Source of the DNA: an uncultured Collinsella sp.
GTDB taxonomy: Bacteria; Actinomycetota; Coriobacteriia; Coriobacteriales; Coriobacteriaceae
Length of the DNA stretch: 9,757 bases
Direction of reading: 5' to 3'
Assembly (NCBI GenBank): GCA_905208975.1
Contig: CAJLRE010000061.1
Location: forward strand, 1-9,757
Positions 6,077-9,757 of this stretch are shown here, piece after piece. The translations under genes were made by a program, and so were the position numbers. The notes beneath the pieces were generated by a model. It saw only the letters and a program-made list of their open reading frames with translations, had not been told where the DNA came from and made no database searches. Position 1 is the stretch's first letter; each line of letters starts with the position of its first letter.

Positions 6077-8080
6077 ATGTCGAAGCAAGCGGTCGTTGGA
6101 ATCTTGGCGCATGTCGATGCCGGCAAGACCACGTTGGCCGAGGCCATGCTGTTCAACGCGGGCCGCATTCGCAAGCGTGGCCGCGTGGACGATGGCGATT
6201 CGCATCTGGACACTAACACGATCGAGCGCGAGCGCGGCATCACGATTTTCTCGTCGCAGGCCGTGCTCGACCACGGCGATACCCACGTCATGCTCGTGGA
6301 TGCTCCCGGCCATGTCGATTTTTCTGCCGAGGCGGAGCGCACACTGCGTGCCCTGGACTACGCGATTCTGGTGGTGGGCGCCAACGATGGCGTGCAGGGG
6401 CACACCGAAACCCTGTGGTGCCTGCTTGCACGCTATGACATCCCGACGTTCATCTTCATCAACAAGATCGATTTGGAGAATCCCGGCCGCGATGTTTTGC
6501 TGGTACAACTCGGGCAGCGTCTTTCCGAGGGCTGCCTGGATGCCAACGAGCTGCTGGCGGGCGGCGCCGTTCAGGAGGACGCTGCTGCGTTGGACGAAGC
6601 GGCGCTCGAGGAGTTTCTTGAAGCGGGTGAGCTTTCTGTCGCAACGCTGTCGCGCATGGTTGCCGAGCGCAAGCTCTTTCCCTGCTTTGCCGGCTCGGCG
6701 CTCAAGGACCAAGGCGTTGACGAGCTACTGGATGGTATATGCGCGCTGATGCGTGAGCAGGCGTGGCTCCCGGAGTTTGCCGCGCGCGTCTATCGTGTCA
6801 GCCGCGGGGATCGTGGCGAGCGCTTGGCTTGGGTTAAAGTGACCGGCGGCACGCTGCGCGCAAAACAGATGATCAGCGGGTATTCCAGTGCCGAGGCGTG
6901 GGAACAGAAGGTCGATCAGGTACGCATCTATAACGGCGAGAAGTATGAGCTTGCCCAAGAAGTTGCTGCTGGCGGTATTTGCGCCGTGACGGGTCTTGCG
7001 CACGTTCGCCCAGGGGACGCCCTGGGCACGGAGCCCGCGGGCGATGCGCCCGTCATCGCTCCGGTCCTCACCTATACGGTGCTGCCGGGCGAACACGACG
7101 TTCATGCGGTGTTTAAAGCGCTGAGTGAGTTGGCGGACGAAGATCCCATGCTCGGCGTAAGCTGGAATACGCATCTTGAGCAGATCCATTTGCAGTTGAT
7201 GGGCGCCGTGCAACTCGAGGTCGTGCAGCGGGTGTTGGCCGATCGCTTTGGCCTTTCGGTTGCGTTTGAGCCCGGCGGCATTCTCTATAAGGAGACTATT
7301 TCGCGGCCGGTCGAGGGCGTGGGCCACTTTGAGCCGCTGCGCCACTATGCCGAGGTGCATCTGCGCCTGGAGCCGTTGCCGGCGGGTTCGGGTGTGCAGT
7401 TTGGCACCGTGACCTCGACCGACGAGCTCGATCTTAACTGGCAGCGTTTGGCGCTCACCAACGCTATGGAGCGCGACCACCTGGGCGTGCTGACGGGCTC
7501 GCCCATCACCGATGTGCGCATTACGCTCACGGGCGGCCGCGCGCATGCCAAACACACCGAGGGCGGCGATTTTCGCCAGGCCACGTATCGCGCGATTCGC
7601 CAGGGTTTGATGCAGGCGCGCGAGGTCGGCGCAGACGTGTTGCTGGAGCCGTGGTACCACTTTGAGCTCGAGGTGCCGGGGGAGTGCGTGGGCCGGGCGT
7701 TGTCAGATGCCACACGCATGGGTGCCGAGTACGAGCCGCCGACGATGGCGGGAGACCGAGCGAAGCTTGTGGGTCGCGTGCCGGCATCCGAGGTGCAGGA
7801 TTACGCGCTGGAGGTGGCTGCCTACACGAGCGGGCGCGGTCATCTGTACCTGGAGTTCGCCGGTTATGCGGCTTGCCATGATGGCGAGCGCGTAATCGAG
7901 GCTGCCGCCTACGAGCCCGAGGCCGATCTGCCCAACACGCCCGACTCGGTCTTTTGCTCTCATGGCGCCGGCTACACGGTCAAATGGTATGACGTGCCCG
8001 CCGCAGCGCACGTAAAGATCGATCCCGCCACCTTCCGTCCCTGGCGAGCAGCAGACGCCGAGTTTTTCGGCCACATGTGA
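6077..8080 (+). CDS. TetM/EF-G-like translation factor GTPase
   Basis: This 667-residue GTPase belongs to the ribosomal-protection branch of the EF-G superfamily, whose members bind the ribosomal A site and use GTP; Tet(M) and Tet(O) dislodge tetracycline. All G motifs are present: G1 AHVDAGKT (11-18), G2 ERERGITI (50-57), G3 DAPGH (75-79, with catalytic H79), G4 NKID (129-132) and G5 GSAL (206-209). EF-G-like domains II to V follow, with ETISRPVEG and LLEPWYHFELEVPGE as domain IV/V landmarks. Where Tet(M) has the YSPVST loop that reaches the drug site, this protein reads GRAHAKHTEGGDFR (487-500), so classical tetracycline resistance is doubtful. The C-terminus extends past Tet(M)'s end with SHGAGYTVKWYDV. 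ATG 6077 has AGAGGAG just upstream; a TTG at 6008 in frame lacks a binding site. The family call is firm and the cellular role open. Confidence 0.88.
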   Translation: MSKQAVVGILAHVDAGKTTLAEAMLFNAGRIRKRGRVDDGDSHLDTNTIERERGITIFSSQAVLDHGDTHVMLVDAPGHVDFSAEAERTLRALDYAILVVGANDGVQGHTETLWCLLARYDIPTFIFINKIDLENPGRDVLLVQLGQRLSEGCLDANELLAGGAVQEDAAALDEAALEEFLEAGELSVATLSRMVAERKLFPCFAGSALKDQGVDELLDGICALMREQAWLPEFAARVYRVSRGDRGERLAWVKVTGGTLRAKQMISGYSSAEAWEQKVDQVRIYNGEKYELAQEVAAGGICAVTGLAHVRPGDALGTEPAGDAPVIAPVLTYTVLPGEHDVHAVFKALSELADEDPMLGVSWNTHLEQIHLQLMGAVQLEVVQRVLADRFGLSVAFEPGGILYKETISRPVEGVGHFEPLRHYAEVHLRLEPLPAGSGVQFGTVTSTDELDLNWQRLALTNAMERDHLGVLTGSPITDVRITLTGGRAHAKHTEGGDFRQATYRAIRQGLMQAREVGADVLLEPWYHFELEVPGECVGRALSDATRMGAEYEPPTMAGDRAKLVGRVPASEVQDYALEVAAYTSGRGHLYLEFAGYAACHDGERVIEAAAYEPEADLPNTPDSVFCSHGAGYTVKWYDVPAAAHVKIDPATFRPWRAADAEFFGHM

Positions 8081-8106
8081 CAAAGGGACAGCCCCTTTGT
8101 CACATG
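8074..8106. repeat. Perfect 14-bp inverted repeat spanning the TetM-like stop codon
   Basis: CATGTGACAAAGGG (8074-8087) pairs perfectly with CCCTTTGTCACATG (8093-8106) around a 5-nt loop. The TGA stop (8078-8080) and the last codons lie in the left arm. It contains AAAGGGACAG, the same ten bases found after the rlmA stop. No T-run follows, so it is not a standard intrinsic terminator, though it may slow polymerase or protect mRNA ends. It looks like a REP-type palindrome. Confidence 0.65.
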
Positions 8107-8109
8107 CTA

Positions 8110-8140
8110 TTGGTATAACTCAGTATAAGTTGGTATAACT
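8110..8140 (+). promoter_or_regulatory. Tandem TTGGTATAACT boxes before the AAA ATPase gene
   Basis: TTGGTATAACT occurs exactly twice, at 8110-8120 and 8130-8140, with starts 20 bp apart (two helical turns). Each contains an extended -10 (TGGTATAAC), and TATAAG (8124-8129) lies between. TTGGTA at 8110 and TATAAC at 8134 also form a -35/-10 pair with an 18-bp spacer. The second box continues as TGGTATAACTGTTACCA, a partial dyad. It is probably the promoter of the ATPase gene, perhaps with a repeated operator. Confidence 0.5.
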
Positions 8141-8162
8141 GTTACCAGGGTTTGCCAATCCG

Positions 8163-8168
8163 AGGAGG
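8163..8168 (+). promoter_or_regulatory. Ribosome binding site of the AAA ATPase
   Basis: AGGAGG is 5 bases before ATG 8174, a near-ideal site that fixes the start. Confidence 0.85.
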
Positions 8169-8173
8169 CCGAT

Positions 8174-9292
8174 ATGAATCCAAATCCCTTTAAGCCCACA
8201 GCTGGTAAGCGGCCTCCGATACTCATCGGTCGCGAGTCGGTCATCGAAGATTTTGAGGAAGGGCTCGACAACGGCGCCGGAGCGCCGGGCAGGCTCATGC
8301 TCATTACGGGAAACCGCGGCTGTGGCAAAACGGTTCTCCTGCGGGAGCTGCAACGTCTAGCCAGCGAGCGCGGATGGGCGGTTGTCTCCGATTCCGCTTC
8401 GCTTGGTTTGTGCGACCGCTTGGCCGACGCGCTTCGCTCGAATAAACCCGTTGTGACGTCAATGGAGTTTGGGCCGTCGTTTGGCCGGATGTCGGTCGAG
8501 GCGGCGCGGGCAAAAGGCGAGACATTGCGAGGGCTGGTCAACGAGCGTCTCAAGAAGCTCGGTCCGGGCAAGGGCGTCTTGTTTGCGATTGACGAGGCAC
8601 AATCGGTGTCTATCGAGGAACTGGCGGCTCTTGCCGTCCTCTATCAGCAGGTGCTCGGAGACCAGGATGCCACGGGCTTGCCCGATAGCGACCAGCGCGG
8701 TCTTGCGCTGGCGTTCGCCGGCTTGCCCAGTATGGTTGACGATCTGCTCGAAGAGCCGAGCGTGACGTTTTTGCGGCGTGCCCAGCAGCGTACGTTGGGG
8801 GCAATATCTTTGCCCAAAGTGCGCGATTCGTATATCCAGACGGTCAAAGACGCTGGTCTTTACGTTGACGCGGAGACGGCGGACCTTGCGGCGCGCAAGA
8901 GCATGGGGCATCCCTATATGGTTCAGCTGGTGGGCTATTACATGTGGCGGTCTGCTGTCCGGCGTGGCTCGCAGGTCATCGAAAGGCGCGATGTCGAGAA
9001 TGGCCATGCGGATGCCGTCTCCGAGTTCTACGAAGCGGTTGACGCACCTCTGTATTACGGTCTGCGCAGCCCTCAGCGCCTCTTTATCGAGGCTATGGCG
9101 GTTGACGAGGACAAGCCGACGCGCACGGCGGATATCATTGAGCGCTGCGACCGTACCCAGAGCTGGGCGAGTAAATATCGCGCAAGCCTGATTCGCGAGC
9201 GCGTCATCGAGGCCGACGGATACGGCCTTGTGCGGTTTACCGTGCCCATGCTGGGCGAGTATATCCGCGACCGCGTTTTATGGCATGAGTAG
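8174..9292 (+). CDS. AAA-family ATPase with C-terminal winged helix
   Basis: This 372-residue protein has an N-terminal P-loop ATPase of the AAA_16/ORC-like type: an entry motif LIGRESVIEDFEEGL (17-31), Walker A GNRGCGKT (46-53), Walker B VLFAIDEAQ (135-143, D140 and E141) and a sensor-1 strand LALAFAGLPS (177-186). An arginine pair at 201-202 (TFLRRAQQ) is a candidate arginine finger. GHPYMVQLVGYYMW in the lid resembles the GxPYLIQ sensor-2 region of archaeal-type ATPases. The last 80 or so residues look like a winged helix (SPQRLFIEAMA ... SKYRASLIRERVIEADGYGLVRFTVP), suggesting DNA or partner binding. Similar proteins are widespread in Actinobacteria without a firm function. Its stop is 10 bp from the UvrA-like start, so the two are probably co-transcribed. 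No adjacent toxin, nuclease or transposase is seen. Confidence 0.85.
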   Translation: MNPNPFKPTAGKRPPILIGRESVIEDFEEGLDNGAGAPGRLMLITGNRGCGKTVLLRELQRLASERGWAVVSDSASLGLCDRLADALRSNKPVVTSMEFGPSFGRMSVEAARAKGETLRGLVNERLKKLGPGKGVLFAIDEAQSVSIEELAALAVLYQQVLGDQDATGLPDSDQRGLALAFAGLPSMVDDLLEEPSVTFLRRAQQRTLGAISLPKVRDSYIQTVKDAGLYVDAETADLAARKSMGHPYMVQLVGYYMWRSAVRRGSQVIERRDVENGHADAVSEFYEAVDAPLYYGLRSPQRLFIEAMAVDEDKPTRTADIIERCDRTQSWASKYRASLIRERVIEADGYGLVRFTVPMLGEYIRDRVLWHE

Positions 9293-9302
9293 GGTGATAA
9301 AG

Positions 9303-9757
9303 GTGACGGAACAGAAGATGAGCCCGCAGGCTATCGAGGTGCGCGGTGCACGTGTTCACAATCTCAAGGACATCGATATCGATATTCCGCTGGGGAGGCT
9401 CGTGGGCATTGCCGGCGTGTCGGGCTCGGGCAAGAGCTCGCTGGCGCTGGGAGTTCTTTATGCCGAGGGCTCGCGCCGTTACCTGGAGGCGCTCAGCACC
9501 TATACTCGACGTCGCCTGACGCAGGCCGAGCACGCCCAGGTGGACGAGGTATTGCACGTACCGGCGGCACTCGCGTTGCATCAGCGTCCCAGTGTGCCAG
9601 GCGTGCGCTCGACCTTTGGCACCATGACCGAGCTCAACAACAGCCTGCGCCTGCTCTTTAGCCGCTGCGCCCATCACGTGTGCCCGCATTGCGGGACGCG
9701 TGTGGAGCCGAGCCTTAACGTGGCCGCGGGCCTGTCGCTCACGTGCCCCGCATGCGG
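9303..9757 (+). CDS. UvrA-like ABC ATPase (3' truncated by window edge)
   Basis: The first 151 complete codons are visible. IEVRGARVHNLKDIDIDIP (11-29), Walker A GVSGSGKS (38-45), LYAEGSRRYLEALSTYTRR (52-70) and RSTFGTMTELNNSLRLLFSR (102-121) follow the UvrA N-terminus step by step. UvrA loads UvrB at DNA lesions in nucleotide excision repair; short relatives (UvrA2, drug-resistance UvrA-like proteins) do not. CPHCG (127-131) is the first zinc half-site. A second CPACG follows only 16 residues later (148-152), where canonical UvrA would enter its UvrB-binding insert, so this is more likely the short type. GTG 9303 is preferred: AGGGTG (9291-9296), overlapping the ATPase stop, lies 6 bases before it. 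ATG 9318 is the alternative. Confidence 0.85.
   Translation, partial: MTEQKMSPQAIEVRGARVHNLKDIDIDIPLGRLVGIAGVSGSGKSSLALGVLYAEGSRRYLEALSTYTRRRLTQAEHAQVDEVLHVPAALALHQRPSVPGVRSTFGTMTELNNSLRLLFSRCAHHVCPHCGTRVEPSLNVAAGLSLTCPAC

Noticed and set aside
5864..6712. A 282-codon open frame on the - strand
   Set aside because: It runs antisense through the TetM-like gene and the upstream gap, has no recognisable domain, and GC bias explains its openness.
6725..7660. A 311-codon open frame on the - strand
   Set aside because: It is antisense to EF-G-like domains whose + strand product is clearly conserved; no domain is seen.
1..9757. CRISPR array, tRNA, rRNA, integrase or transposase
   Set aside because: No regularly spaced repeats, cloverleaf-like sequence or recombinase motifs were seen on reading both strands.

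Overview
The window is GC-rich (roughly 60% by eye), has strong G/C third-position bias and many AGGAG-type ribosome binding sites. Together with the gene families (a zinc-finger RlmA, a TetM-like translation GTPase, an actinobacterial-style AAA ATPase with a C-terminal winged helix), this suggests a gut actinobacterium of the class Coriobacteriia, most likely Collinsella or a close relative. That placement is inference from style and gene content; there is no rRNA or other phylogenetic marker here.

Layout. Position 1-776 (+) is the 3' part of a LysR regulator, cut by the left edge. It converges on a 460-residue MATE efflux pump (806-2188, -). The MATE gene is divergent from rlmA (2380-3192, +), a 23S rRNA guanine-N1 methyltransferase, and the gap holds a degenerate tandem repeat. 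After rlmA come a repeat-type hairpin and a strong terminator shared with a four-helix membrane protein on the other strand (3318-3719, -). A short gene for a 46/47-residue single-helix protein (3947-4090, +) precedes rsmJ (4154-4858, +), a 16S rRNA methyltransferase. Converging on rsmJ is a small cysteine-rich protein (4908-5204, -), divergent from a GNAT acetyltransferase (5282-5770, +) across a palindrome that looks like two facing promoters. A perfect terminator follows, then about 240 bp of gene-free DNA with several stem-loops, then a 667-residue TetM/EF-G-like GTPase (6077-8080, +). Its stop codon lies inside a perfect 14-bp inverted repeat. After tandem TTGGTATAACT boxes come an AAA ATPase (8174-9292, +) and, 10 bp later, the start of a UvrA-like ABC ATPase that runs off the right edge.

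Function. Most genes look like separate chromosomal transcription units rather than one pathway. Three of them act on the ribosome: RlmA on 23S rRNA, RsmJ on 16S rRNA, and the TetM-like GTPase on the translating ribosome. The MATE pump may export drugs. The AAA ATPase and UvrA-like gene are probably co-transcribed. I see no integrase, transposase, CRISPR array, tRNA or rRNA. The least explained material is the GGGACA repeat family in gene-flanking positions, the structured gap before the GTPase, the facing and tandem TTGGTAT promoters, the tiny membrane protein with an overlapping upstream ORF, and a UvrA-like protein that appears to lack the usual UvrB-binding insert.
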